The notes below the pieces were generated by a model. It had not been told where the DNA came from. It saw nothing but the letters and a program-made list of their open reading frames with translations, and did not search any database. From Dipteris shenzhenensis (Eukaryota; Polypodiophyta; Polypodiopsida; Gleicheniales), in NCBI GenBank assembly GCA_047967505.1, contig CM106540.1: DNA of 64,000 nt; one strand, written 5' to 3'. The position numbers and the translations under genes are program-made. Below, piece by piece: positions 43,225-53,699 of this stretch. Within the stretch, counting starts at the first letter, position 1. Each line of letters starts with the position of its first letter.

Positions 43225-45085
43225 TCCCAATTACAATAAAAGGGTGCTTACGAGAAGATGTTAGAAATGCTATATTCAAGATCTGTGGTGTTGTGAGGTA
43301 TGCTTACTATCAAATTGCATTGAATGTATTTTCTTTAATTTAAGCTGATTAATCTGTAGAATGATTATGAAAATATCTTACATCGACATGTGAAATAGGT
43401 GGATATCTCAAAAAGAGATCTCCATATCAAGCATCGAGAAGGCTACGGAATCCATCGAAGCCGTATGCTTGCTTGAGAAGCACTTTCCCTCGAGCATTAT
43501 GACAACTCAAGTCCACTTGCTTGTGTACATAGTTGATGAGGTGGCTATAGCAGGTACCGTTCATAGTCGATGGATGTTTTTTCTCAAGCGGTTTATGAAA
43601 ACTTTAAAGGGATTTGTAAGACAAAGAGCAAGACCAGAAGCAAGCATGGCAGAGGGATGGCTTGTGCAAGAGTCATTAGTATATATCACAGAGTTTCTTG
43701 CATCCACGGATCCCGATATGCCGCAAGCTTGGCATAACAAGGATGATGATCGCATCATTGGCGAGGTTCCCCAAGGAAAAGGGATTGAAAGAAAGATGAG
43801 CGAAGAGCAAATGGAGAAATTCAATAAGTTTTGTATCCTCAATAGCCTTGAGATGCATAAGTGGATTGAGAGATATGAAGTGGCCAAAGCAGAAAGAATA
43901 AATGCAAGGATGAGATTCAGAGTAATGTGCAGGCGATCATAACCATATCCATGGGATCAGGCTCTTCTCCCTACTCACATGTCACTTGATGGGCTACAAT
44001 TGGCTCTACGTAAAGCCGAACGTGATGGAGAGACAATAAACGAGTGCGAGCGAGAGTTATCATCTGGATGTATGGTGCATGTAAGTTTCTTACCTCTTGA
44101 TGTAATTATGTAATTATTTGTGGCAATATACACTCTAAAATAGATGCATCTTCATTATTTTAATGATGCTCTTTTATAGTACAAAAAGTACAGTGCATTA
44201 TGGTCATATGGACGACATTTTCACGTGGAATGCATCGATTCAATTTTTGTCACGTATGATTGTGGAGTCATGGCTAACTTCACACAAGATAGCCGAGCAA
44301 GTGCTTCGGATACCAATCTTCTCTCCTCATAGTTGGATTATTGTGGAACCATACGCGACATCTATGAAGTTGATTTCAGACGATTTAGTATTTTCATTCT
44401 TGATGTAAAGTGGTTTAGAACTATTTACAACGGTCCCCATGCAACAGTGAGAAAAGACAGTAGTAGTTTCTTTGCAATAGACTCCACCAAACATTGGACC
44501 GATGAAAGTGATACTTTTATTCTTCCCGAGCAGTGTGAGCAGGTGCATATTAATGATTTAATTAATCAAAGCTTTCGTTTTTAAAGATCCATTTTGATAC
44601 ATGTACTTGAGCATAATTTCATATATATAATTGACGACATTTGGCACCCATCTTCAATATAGGTGGTTTTTCATCCGGATCGTTCTGATCCAAGATGGTG
44701 GTACGTGATCCAAGTTGCACCACGAAGTAAGCAAATTTTTGAAGATAGAGATGTGGATATGGAGATGCCACTATCAATGCCAAATCCAATTAATGAATCT
44801 AGTGAAGAAGATGTAGATCACCATATGAGCCAAGAGGAAGATGCGCATAATGACATTGCATGGGAGGAAGATGGAGATCATGATATTGAGGAAGAAGACA
44901 ACGATCATCAAGAATCACCACACTTTATTGAAGAAGATTATCAAATACTTTTAGGTGAACGTACAATGCTAGAGTACGATGATGATATAGGAGATCGACT
45001 CGGTATAGAGTTGGAGATGGACTTGTTTGGTGCCTTAGACTTGGCTCAAGATGAAACAGTTGATGTAAATGCTCTTAATTGATTT
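43225..45085 (+). pseudogene. CACTA (En/Spm) transposase C-terminal half, copy 3, near intact
   Basis: Exon ending at 43297 (I-K-G-C-L-R-E-D-V-R-N-A-I-F-K), intron 43298-43398, then DUF4218: A-V-C-L-L-E-K-H-F-P-S-S, R-W-M-F-F-L-K-R-F, A-R-P-E-A-S-M-A-E-G-W-L-V. The frame runs to 43942, where TAA replaces what is probably CAA, and continues to a GTAAGT donor at 44091. Intron 44091-44179 is followed by DUF4216 (D-Y-C-G-T-I-R-D-I-Y-E-V-D-F, V-K-W-F) with a frame change near 44330. After a third intron (~44541-44662) comes R-W-W-Y-V-I-Q-V and a Glu/Asp-rich tail ending at 45082. The transposase would cut CACTA ends. The catalytic TNP2 core is missing upstream, where the purine array begins, so it is 5' truncated. 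Confidence 0.82.
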
Positions 45086-45244
45086 TTCTCATCTCAAACT
45101 TGGACATGAATATATGAGCTTCAACGGCTTGATGTACATGCTCTCATTTTTTTATTCTCTATGAGATCAAACATGTATGAAAATTTAAAAAAATTTGTCA
45201 TTGGAAAAAACTAACTTTTAAGGCCTATATGGAAAAAAAAACCT

Positions 45245-45375
45245 CTTTGGAAAATGTCACTATAAAATAGTATATCAGTGTCACTATATAGCAACACTTA
45301 AAAGTTGCTATATAGCGACCTTTATAAAAGTCGCTATATAGTGACTTTTGGCAAGCATCGCTATATAGCGATGCT
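45245..45375 (+). repeat. Subterminal repeats of CACTA copy 3
   Basis: Inverted and direct copies of the 'gtcgctatatag(c/t)gac' family cover 130 bp just after the transposase stop. This is the expected place for the 3' subterminal region. Confidence 0.7.
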
Positions 45376-45408
45376 TTACAGAACTCCTTTTCATACCAAT
45401 GATTAATG

Positions 45409-45960
45409 CTACGCGAGTGCTAAATGTCGGTATGTAAACATCTCAATAGGATCCGTGTGTAGTAGTGAGCTATCCACATCAACAAGAAAGTTCTCAGAAA
45501 TATATACAAGTGACTCTTGTACCAACCAACCCTCGGCCATGCTACCTTTAGGTCTTGCATTTTGTCTCACGAAGACCTTCAAGGTCTTCATGAAGCACTC
45601 GAGGAAGAACAGTCATTGTGCATGTATAGTACCGCAAGTACATCCATAGACGGTTTGCAAGTTTAGTAACTCAAGGGAGGCATGTAGAACAAAGAATGTG
45701 CACCCCTCAAACAGTGGAGTCGATGCTACGGTAAAAAGATCGTCCTGCTCCATGCTATCATCCCTCCCTTCGAATTGATGGACGGCAGAGGGCTACTATC
45801 ACCATCACTCCATGCTTCCGTAACGATCCCTTTTGAAGATCCCACCTCATATTGCCGACGCTTCGCCTCCTCACAGTGAGCATAGGGCAACATATGGGGT
45901 GTGGCACTGCATCCTGTATCAAATTAAAACGGGATCATAACTCAAACATATGAACACCCA
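45409..45960 (-). pseudogene. Internally deleted CACTA transposase remnant, copy 4
   Basis: On the minus strand, T-P-L-F-E-G-C-T-F-F-V-L-H-A and L-E-L-L-N-L-Q-T-V-Y-G (about 45730-45650) resemble the head of the TNP2 domain (P-L-F-x-G-C-x...L-L-x-L-x-N-L-K). Within about 15 codons it jumps to F-M-K-T-L-K-V-F-V-R-Q-N-A-R-P and A-E-G-W-L-V-Q-E-S of DUF4218 (45591-45490). The catalytic middle is missing, so this is a deletion derivative of the type that becomes non-autonomous. It is oriented opposite to copy 3. Confidence 0.6.
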
Positions 45961-46254
45961 TAGGTATCTCAATCAACATTAACTCTTTAACAGTTACCAT
46001 GTTTACAGTCGCATCCCATTCTCCATACTTTGACATGTGATTGAGTGTAATCCTGCGTGCACGATACATGTTTCCTCGACATCAATCACACATACATTTG
46101 ATTTTTTTCTCCAACCACATTTCGCGATTGTGGATATGGAGGGATTCATCCTTATTGGAGCTACTTATTGAAAATGAAGACATCCTACAAACAAACAACC
46201 CAAAAAAATTTGCTTTTCTTCAAATATTTAATTTTAAAACTCTGTGGCATGTCT

Positions 46255-46380
46255 AAAGGCGCGTCTAAAACTGCATCTGCTCTGTGTATCTAGACGCGCA
46301 ATTACACGTGTATTTAGACGCGCTATTAAATGTGCTTATAGACGCGGTTTTCAAATCTGCTTTTAGCGCGCTTGCTTTGC
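46255..46380 (+). repeat. Subterminal-type array, 'tagacgcg' family
   Basis: About eight direct and inverted TAGACGCG/GCGTCTA-like motifs lie in 125 bp. It is related to 36945-37185. Confidence 0.6.
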
Positions 46381-46699
46381 TTTTCTTTACATTACTTATA
46401 CTTCACGTGGCTTTCTTGTTGTGCTATTAATAGATCCACAGTTTCAACGCTTAAGAGGAAGGCACCCACACTTACTTCCAAGCTTACAGGAGAAGAGGGT
46501 GAACAAGGAAGAGAAGCAACTTTGAAGAAGGAGAAGAAGCTTCCATACCTTTGTCTAAGGTAAGTCTCTTTATAGTTGATCTTTTTTGGAAGTTGCTCTC
46601 TTTGGATTTGTCCTTTGTTGTATCCAAGAAACGAATGATTTTGGTATCAGTGTTACGTTTTTGTGTCGGGCGCATGTCTTTTTCTACTTTTTAGAATAG

Positions 46700-46835
46700 T
46701 CCGTCTACTGGAGAACGTCTAAAACCACATCTATAGGTGCGTCTAAACTGTTTGTAGACACAGACAGCCGCATCTATAGATGCACTGTTATATGCAAAAA
46801 TAGATGCGCTTCTCAGATGCATCTATAGACGCGCT
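46700..46835 (+). repeat. Subterminal-type array, 'tagacgcg' family, second cluster
   Basis: GCGTCTA, TAGATGCG and TAGACGCG motifs recur about nine times. With the cluster at 46255 it brackets a 320-bp stretch that contains no recognisable gene. Confidence 0.6.
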
Positions 46836-46949
46836 CCGATAGTAATCTTTTCTTCCCTTCCCCTTTCTTCTCAACTCATCAGTAATTGTCTTTTTTTCTT
46901 TTTTCCAGTTCATCATGTGGCGAGGAAGCTCTTCGAGCACCTGATCTCC

Positions 46950-47412
46950 TGGAGTCTATTTTTAGGGACTTATATAACCTGTTAGGGCACCCTCCCAGTC
47001 TTGCGTAATTATACGGGTATATGACGGATACTCTAAACACCCCCCAGGAGTCAGCACTACAGACTCCAAACCACCCCACACCAGCTGAGATTACCCCAGC
47101 GAAGTCAGGACAGCCCAACTGGCTACACAGCTGAGGCCCTTCTCCCATGCCATCTTATGCCCCTTCCCCCATGCCATCTTATGCCTCTTCCCCTATGCCA
47201 TCAGGAGGTCCTTCTGTCTCACAGAGTCGTCGACGTACTCCTATGCAGTTGAGACTCGATTCTCCAGCTACGAGTGGTCCATGTAGTCTCGTGCAGTCTC
47301 CAGCTATGAGTGGCCAGTGTACTAGCTCGACACAACACGGTAGTAGGCGTTGTAGCAGGGAAAGCAGTGGGGGATGCATGGCACAGTGCTTTGGGAGGGG
47401 TGATGGTGGGGC
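46950..47412 (+). pseudogene. CACTA accessory ORF, 5' part, interrupted by a copia LTR
   Basis: The frame from about 47147 reads three tandem P-M-P-S-Y-A-P-S-like units (21-bp repeats), then a Ser/Arg-rich stretch, S-P-A-T-S-G and G-G-C-M-A-Q-C-F-G-R-G at about 47376. Its homolog on the minus strand near 27250 continues past this point, whereas here a copia LTR starts at 47413. So the LTR sits inside the ORF. Upstream (46970-47130) a frame with T-P-N-H-P-T-P-A-E-I-T also matches the reverse strand at 27480-27570. Confidence 0.5.
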
Positions 47413-47585
47413 TGTGGGGGTTAAAGGTCACTATGCCTTTACCCCGGTTAGGTACAATACTCAAACACAAATATAAATGAATGAAAAAGAAGATTAGGTT
47501 GGTTCTACACCCACCAAAACTTGTATGGCTCTCTATCTCTGTCTCTCTCCTTCTTCCGTTCTTGCTTCCATTGAGAGCACTCTCA
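47413..47585 (+). repeat. Copia A-family LTR (plus orientation)
   Basis: It begins TGTGGGGGTTAAAGG and ends GAGAGCACTCTCA like the LTRs of the full element at 7618, but with many substitutions, so this copy is older. The 5 bp on its left do not match those right of 49034. Confidence 0.93.
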
Positions 47586-47587
47586 AC

Positions 47588-47599
47588 TGGTATCAGAGC
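47588..47599 (+). promoter_or_regulatory. Primer-binding site, initiator tRNA-Met
   Basis: TGGTATCAGAGC is a perfect complement of the initiator tRNA-Met 3' end, 2 nt after the LTR. Confidence 0.93.
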
Positions 47600-48171
47600 T
47601 TGGGTGATCTAGCTAAGCGTGCGTGAATGCTTAGAAGCTCAGTAGCTTTGTGGGAGAAAGGAGAAGCTCTGTGGGAAGCTTTGTGGGTGACTTTACTCAC
47701 ATCTGAGTGTGCAAAGACCTTGAAGGAACCTTTGGAAAAGTCACTTTGGCTTTCCGAAGTGGTTTTGAGAGCATGTTAAGTGTTTTCAAAGAAAAAGTCG
47801 TTTTTTTAGCTTTTCCCTATTCCGTTTGATGACAGAGACTCCATATTGACTTGTAGAGGTAACTATTGCTTGCTTTTGGTCTCCACTTCACTTCAGGAGC
47901 TTGGAAACACCTTCATTCTTGAATCTAGGATCATTTCATTGGATTTCTGACTCACTATGTCAGTTTCTGCGTTTTTTGCCTGGGTGTTGGAACTCAAGTT
48001 TGGAGCAACCATCTGTCAGTTCCGGTGGACTCAGGAGGTCCTAAAACTTCTATGTTGCTCATCATTTGCACTCCGGTGGAGTTTATAAACAGCTCTGTTT
48101 CCAAAAACGTTTTTCAGTCTGTGTGTTGGATCCAGTGATTGAGACCACGGTTTCTAAAACCGTCTGTCCCA
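47600..48171 (+). other. Copia A-family leader, truncated
   Basis: It follows the leader of the full element (7802-8383) almost to 'accgtctgtcccatt', then switches to a Ty3 RT fragment. No coding sequence. Confidence 0.85.
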
Positions 48172-48556
48172 TTACAAAACCGACTTTGCAACCACATGGG
48201 GTGTGTTTTCATCCAAGGTGATGTTGTCTAGGCTCACCAATGCGCCCACCATGTTTCACCATAGTTGATGATCACCGCTTTCAAGAAGCACCTGAGAGAC
48301 TTTGTCGAAGTCTTCTTAGATGATGTGTGTAAACTCCAAATGGGATGATCTAAAATACTTGAAGTTAACCTTTGAGAGGTATAGATTGTATACGATATCC
48401 ATGAATCCTCTCAAGTGTCAATTTTGGATCAAACACAGAGTTTTTCTTGGTCACATAGTGGCCAAGAATGGGATCTCTAATCGTGCTCTATGCGGACAGA
48501 GCCTAGCCATTGTATAAGTTATTGATAATTTTTGAGTGGACTGAGGAGTGTCAATG
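48172..48556 (+). pseudogene. Ty3 RT fragment lodged between inverted copia ends
   Basis: It reads K-T-D-F-A-T-T-W-G-V-F (48178), L-T-N-A-P-T-M-F, F-V-E-V-F-L-D-D (catalytic box ~48304-48323), L-N/M-N-P-L-K-C, F-L-G-H-I-V-A-K-N-G-I-S, then jumps to P-L-Y-K-L-L and F-E-W-T-E-E-C-Q. It belongs to the same Ty3 family as 60396-61240, with frameshifts and an internal deletion. Confidence 0.75.
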
Positions 48557-48863
48557 AAGTGAAGTGGATACCAAAAGCAAGCAATAGTTGCCTCTACAAG
48601 TCAATACGGAGTCTCTGTCATTGAACGGAACAGGGAAAAGCTCAAAAAACGACTTTTTCTTTGAAAATACTTAACAGGCTCTCAAAACCACTTCGCAAAA
48701 CCAAAGTGACTTTTCCAAAGGTTCCTCCAAGGTCTCTACACACTCGGATGTAAGTAAAGTCACCCACAAAGCTTCCCACATAGCTTCTCCTTCCTTCCAC
48801 AGAGCTACTGAGCTTCAAGCATTCACACACGCTCAACTAGATCACCCGGGCTCTGATACCAGG
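48557..48863 (-). other. Copia A-family leader and primer-binding site, inverted
   Basis: It is the reverse complement of the start of the leader. The PBS complement GCTCTGATACCA lies at 48850-48861. Confidence 0.88.
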
Positions 48864-49034
48864 TGAGAGTGCTCTCAATGAAAGCAAGAACGGAAGAAGG
48901 AGAGAGAGAGATAGAGAGCCACATAAGTTTTGGTAGGTGTAGAACCACCCTAATCTTCTTTTTCATTCATTTATATATGTGTTTGAGTATTGTACATAAT
49001 CGAGGTAAAGGCACAGTGACCTTTAACCCCCACA
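48864..49034 (-). repeat. Copia A-family LTR (minus orientation)
   Basis: 171 bp, starting TGAGAGTGCTCTCA and ending TAACCCCCACA on the plus strand. It is inserted into the protease region of a minus-strand copia gag-pol that begins at 49035. Confidence 0.92.
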
Positions 49035-50078
49035 AACCTATCACGTGGTTTGATGCACTTGAGTCAACATACCACACATCATTGCTTTCTTCTGCACTTG
49101 TCATAGAATTGGTCATGTCTGCACCATAAATAGATGCTCATTTTTGTCATCACCCTGTCTACTAGAAGATGCATAATTCCCTTGCTGCAATTTTCCATTC
49201 ATGATGTCATTCTGCTTTTTGTAGCAATCTTTAGCCATATGACCCATTTTACCATAGTAGTAGCATTCAACATTTTTGTTTGCATTTTGGCCTCTCTGCC
49301 ATCCACCATGACCTCTTTGGTTCCCCTTGCCTCTAGAATTACCACATCCTCCTCCATAGGATTGATTTTCTCGAGTTTGTGGATTTTCTGATTTCTACCA
49401 CAGCCTCTAGATTGGCTCCTCTACTAGTGCCTCTACCTCTTCCAGCATTTGAGTAGAAGACAGTTTCTTTTGAAGTTCCTCTTGAAGAAGATGCACCACC
49501 ATTTCTCTGATCTTTAGAAATTAGAAGAGCAAACAACTCCTCAAAATCAAGAAATTTTTCACGGATGGCAATGGATGTCCGGAACTGTGCATAATATTTT
49601 CCTAGGCCATTCATGGTCACAGAAACTAGATCATCATCTTCCACTGGCAACCCAATGGAAGCAAGTGCATCTGCAATTTTCTTCATCTTCATGTGGTAGT
49701 CATTGATGCTCATATTTTCTCTCTGCACATTGTGCAGAGCTACATTTTCCTGGCTTGCATATTTGTGCTGTACATTTTTGCCAAAGTATCCCATGCCTAC
49801 TTTGGCGTACTTGCATCCTGAATATGCACAATCATAGAATCTGAGATACTAATAGAAAGCTAGTACATAACTTTTTTGGGTCTTTCATTCCATCCTTTAA
49901 ATGCTTGCATTTCCTGTTGATTGGGAACATTAGGAAGAACTGGTTCTTCTTCATTTCCTATAATGAATTCCCAATAGCCTTTTCCCACAAGGAAATTCGT
50001 CATTCTAAACTTCCATGCTTGGAAGTTGTTCTTGTCAAGATTTTCAGTGACAATCTGTGAAAGAGAATCAAACGCCAT
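49035..50078 (-). pseudogene. Second copia element (family B): gag and protease start
   Basis: On the minus strand gag starts at 50078 (M-A-F-D-S-L-S-Q) with N-N-F-Q-A-W-K-F-R-M (copia capsid entry). After stops it continues at 49794-49339 with N-V-Q-R-E-N-M-S-I-N-D-Y, G-L-P-V-E-D-D and a Gly/Arg-rich linker. The zinc knuckle is C-Y-Y-Y-G-K-M-G-H-M-A-K-D-C (about 49275-49230), in which the second Cys is Tyr. Protease appears as W-Y-V-D-S-S-A-S-N-H (49068-49040), with Gly replaced by Ser, and is cut there by the copia A LTR. Integrase, RT and RNase H are absent. It belongs to a different copia family from A by gag sequence. Confidence 0.82.
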
Positions 50079-50534
50079 TATAGAACACTACAAAATATTC
50101 TGTCACTACAAAAAACACAGCTTCTGCCTCACACAGGCGAATCTGCAAAATTGACGAAAGTGGTATTTGACCACACAGTCACTTCTTAGTGATGATTTTG
50201 CATCAACAAGCAATAAGGATGATTCTATAACTCCCAGTATCTCTGCACAAAGTCATACGATGCAATTTCTACGGCAACTTTTCACTGACCTATAGAGCAA
50301 AAATAGGGCCTTTTTCTTAGTGCTTATGGAGAACATTTGCCTCCGAAATGGGCCCCGAAATGGGCTTGAATCAAAAAAATAAAGTCTCAATCTGAGACAA
50401 TGCACTCTCACACTTTTCGACTGTGCTACCTGCAGAGATTTGCTCCCAAACTCAAAAAAGGAAAGCAACATTGGTCCTCTTACCAGGACACCGTGAAATT
50501 GGTTTGATTTCTTGAGCTCCTTACCATGAACCAG

Positions 50535-50546
50535 GCTCTGATACCA
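50535..50546 (-). promoter_or_regulatory. Primer-binding site of copia B
   Basis: GCTCTGATACCA on the plus strand equals the initiator tRNA-Met PBS on the minus strand. It lies 457 nt upstream of the gag ATG. Confidence 0.88.
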
Positions 50547-50900
50547 TGTAAAGATAGTGGGAGAGAAGGAAGGAGTCTCACTTGCAGCTTTCGCACATAC
50601 ACAGTGGGGGAATACACACAAAGGTGGAGGCTAAAAATAGTTTTCCTCTTCTTAGTTGTGAAAGCCAAAATAGCACTTGTACAAGGAAATAGAAGAACCC
50701 TATATGTGGGTCTCAAACCAAACTCAGCTAACTAAGGTGGCATACTAATTGAGCCACAAACTAGAGTACATAAGGATACCTGTCATCCAGCTATTATTCA
50801 TGGGCGGTGTACCAACCGCATCTACAGCTAATAAGTCGGTGACATAAATGCACAACAGTCACCCTGGCATATCACGAGTGGAGCTCGATATCTCAACATA
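50547..50900 (-). repeat. 5' LTR of copia B (outer end uncertain)
   Basis: The inner end TGTAAAGATAGTGGG abuts the PBS directly. A minus-strand TATA-like motif lies near 50697-50704. The outer boundary cannot be fixed because no second copy is present. Confidence 0.5.
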
Positions 50901-51640
50901 GGGTGCCAAGGCATATTTCTATTCTTTCCATCTTTCCCTAGCGAAAATAGTGCTTGTGTTAACATTATTAGAGTGCTTGGGACAACAAGCCTAGCTTTAG
51001 GAGGTGTTCCTAACCGGTAGCTCCCAAATAGCGCTTGTGTTAGCCTCGTGCCTCCAAAGCTTAGGTGATTTGGGTCTCAAACTCCCTAAGCACCCTCATG
51101 CCTTAAGTCATTTGGGGTTCGAAGCCCATCATGTAATAGGATCAAAACCTAGAGTGATGAGGCTTAACTTCTGCAAGACACTTAACAATAGCATGCAGCT
51201 GGAACATACAACCTGTGCATGTTGCCTGGAGGCCTTGGCCTTGAAATATTTTGGGATCAAAATCCTTGAGTTTGAGCTGTAATCCTTCCATAGCTATTTC
51301 CATTGATGTAGATCTGAAATGTGTACCTTGCCTATAGTCTTTGGCCTTGCGGTATTAGATGGAAGCCACAATCTATGCACGTTGCTTGCAATCATTGGCC
51401 TTTGGGTATTTGAGGATCAAACTCCCTAAGTGTGAGCTATACTCCTTCCATGTGCATGTTTCCTACAATTAATGGCCTTGGGTTACTTGGGGATTAAACT
51501 CCCTGAGCTTGTTTGTTGAAGTAGATAATGAAGACTAATTACCTCTAATCACTTATTACCTTGCATTCAATGATTGTACTCTGTGGATGTTAACAATCCC
51601 ATAAGGTGGACATGATGCCCCTAACAGCAAGAATAATAAT
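50900..51640. other. Intergenic, degenerate ~70-170-bp repeats
   Basis: The phrase 'tttgggnatcaaactccctaag' recurs at about 51069, 51250, 51410 and 51495, with 'cttccat' and 'ggccttg' blocks between copies. No gene. Confidence 0.5.
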
Positions 51641-51644
51641 AGAT

Positions 51645-52430
51645 CAGCCTTTTGAGAAAAGGGGCATAGATTCTAGATAATGATATTGTAAGCCCAGTAG
51701 CTAAGGAAACGGGAGCTAGATATGTCATCCTAGCTACTGATTATTTTACCAAATGGGTGGAGGGTCGGGATACAAAGAAAGATGATGCAAGGTCCACAAC
51801 TAAATTTCTATATGAAAAAGTAATCACACGGTTCAGTTGTCCCTTGGAACTAGTTAGTGAACAAGGAACCCATTTCCTCAATGAAACAACAATGATCCTA
51901 ACTAGTAAATTCATGATCATATATAGGAAATCCACACCATATTACTCTAGAGCAAATGGCCTAGTTGAAAGATAAAAAACAAGTGCTACATGAATATAAC
52001 TTCCACAATCTCATTGTAGCACTATGAGCCTATTGGACATCATATAAAGTGGCAACCAACTGCACCCCCTTTAGCTTATCCTTCGGGGTAGACTTAGTTA
52101 TGCCAATGGAGTATGTAGTGCCTAGCCTATGTATGGCGGTTAAGGAGAGGCTCAACAAAAATGCCTTAGCTAAGTGCCTAACTGATCTGGAATGGCTAGA
52201 TGAGACAAGATTGTGTGAGTGTATTGCCTTCGAGTGGAGAAGACGAGGTGCAAAAAATGTTTCAAACATAATCTCAAGAATAGGGTCATAAAAGAAGGGG
52301 ACTTAGAACTCCTTTATAGCATCCGTAACACCAAGCACAAAATTAAATATACGGGCATAGGTCCTTATTGCGTAGTGGAGATAACTCCGCAAGGCCCATG
52401 TAGAATAGGATATGGATGCCTACTTTAATG
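51645..52430 (+). pseudogene. Ty3 integrase fragment (first copy of the 51-64 kb family)
   Basis: Core motifs are A-T-D-Y-F-T-K-W-V-E-G (51735), S-E-Q-G-T-H-F-L-N (the Asp of S-D-x-G-T-H is Glu here), Y-Y-S-R-A-N-G-L-V-E-R (catalytic Glu kept, 51945-51975), then T-N-C-T-P-F-S-L-S-F-G and M-P-M-E-Y-V-V-P-S (52055-52120), and the C-terminal G-D-L-E-L-L-Y-S-I...G-P-Y-C-V-V-E-I. Integrase would join the cDNA to the chromosome. Frameshifts near 51975 and 52260 break it. It is homologous to 62105-62860. RT is not present upstream. Confidence 0.8.
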
Positions 52431-52659
52431 GCAGCAAACTAAAAAGATATTATGCTCCCCTTACTCTACCATGAGAAATAGCTTAAAGCTGAGGTATCAT
52501 GGATGAAACGATAGGCCATCGCAAAGGCTAGGATACGTAATGCTAAAATTAAACAAAGGAAATGAATGTCTCTATTTGAGGCTATAGTAGAAATCCTAGC
52601 CCTGCCAAACGCAACTAATGAATCAATAATAGAAATGGCTAGATTGAGTATCTATCAGT

Positions 52660-52880
52660 AGTATCCCAGTACAAGGGTGAAGGCGCTCGTGGATCTAGGA
52701 GCGAGTCATAATTTCATCTCCTGCAAGGTATGGGAAGTACTAAAGATACTGCTAAACCTCAATTTTGCTTTAGTTTGGGTCATTACTGGACAAATTTTAA
52801 ATACATGGGGTTATGTGGATTTGAAACTAATCGTTGCTCGCCATGTGGTAGATACACGATTTATGTTCTTCCCATAGAAT
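52660..52880 (+). pseudogene. Retropepsin-like segment downstream of integrase (first copy)
   Basis: It reads V-K-A-L-V-D-L-G-A-S-H-N-F-I-S at 52677-52720 and then Y-V-D-L-K-L-I-V...F-M-F-F-P, the pattern of RVP_2-type proteases (A-L-V-D-S-G-A-T/S-H-x-F-I) except that the residue after Asp is Leu. It lies about 250 bp after the integrase C-terminus, as does the second copy at 63146. What it does there is unknown. Confidence 0.55.
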
Positions 52881-53699
52881 TGTCAGATGAATAGATGATC
52901 CTTTTTCCTCTTCCTCCCAAGCCCATTTCCAATTTTTGAACCTTATCCTTACCCCCGTAGGGATACCACTTGGTCTTACCCTACCAAACACGTGGCAAGA
53001 CTTATTCCGCCAATCAATGCGATACATCTACTCTGCCACCCATCGCATTTCGCTCACTCCACCACCCATCGCTATAATTATCCCACCGCCTGTCACTATA
53101 TGAGTATCCTGCCATCTGATGCAATACCCTATCCCTATGATCGTCACCATAGAGCTATCCCCACTACTGTTGGGATACCTCTGGGGTAGCCCAAGAATTA
53201 AGAAAAATTCTAGAACCTCAATTCAGCCTGAGTATGTCTAGTTCTCCCACATGCACTTGAGGTCCGAGAGAATTTTGTCCAAGAACCCCACATCAAAAGA
53301 TAGTGCTTCAAGATATGCTCATCCCACCCTCCACCCTAGCTGGGGATCTTGAAGCTCAATTCCTAGCCTCCACTCATTAGTAGGCCCTCGACAGGAAGAT
53401 CTATCTAGCTCCAACAAGATGGAGAGCTTAGACAAAGTAATGCAAGACTCCACGGGCTTCTGAGGCCCCATTCATTAGTGTGGCCTTGCCCAACTCTCTT
53501 GCACCTTCGATTGCATCAAGACTTAGAGGTACATTCTCCAACATCTTCAGGCATTTAGGCCGAACAGAGTCAATAGACATGGAGAACCCCTTCATCATCG
53601 ACATGTGTGTGGGAAGGAAAGGTCAGCAACATCCAACTTACAAACCATAGACTGGGATAGAAACCACCTTTGCAAACCCAAGACCCTCTTCCTATGCAA
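52881..53699. other. Between two Ty3 copies; no domain recognised
   Basis: Pyrimidine-rich, with repeated 'ccacccatcgc' and 'ccaccgcctgtc' phrases at 53035-53100. It may contain a degraded LTR or the gag leader of the second copy, but I see no LTR pair, PBS or PPT. Confidence 0.35.

Noticed and set aside
47413-49034. A single complete copia element with two LTRs
   Set aside because: The LTRs are in opposite orientation, the flanking 5-bp sequences differ, and the interior is a Ty3 fragment plus leader only.
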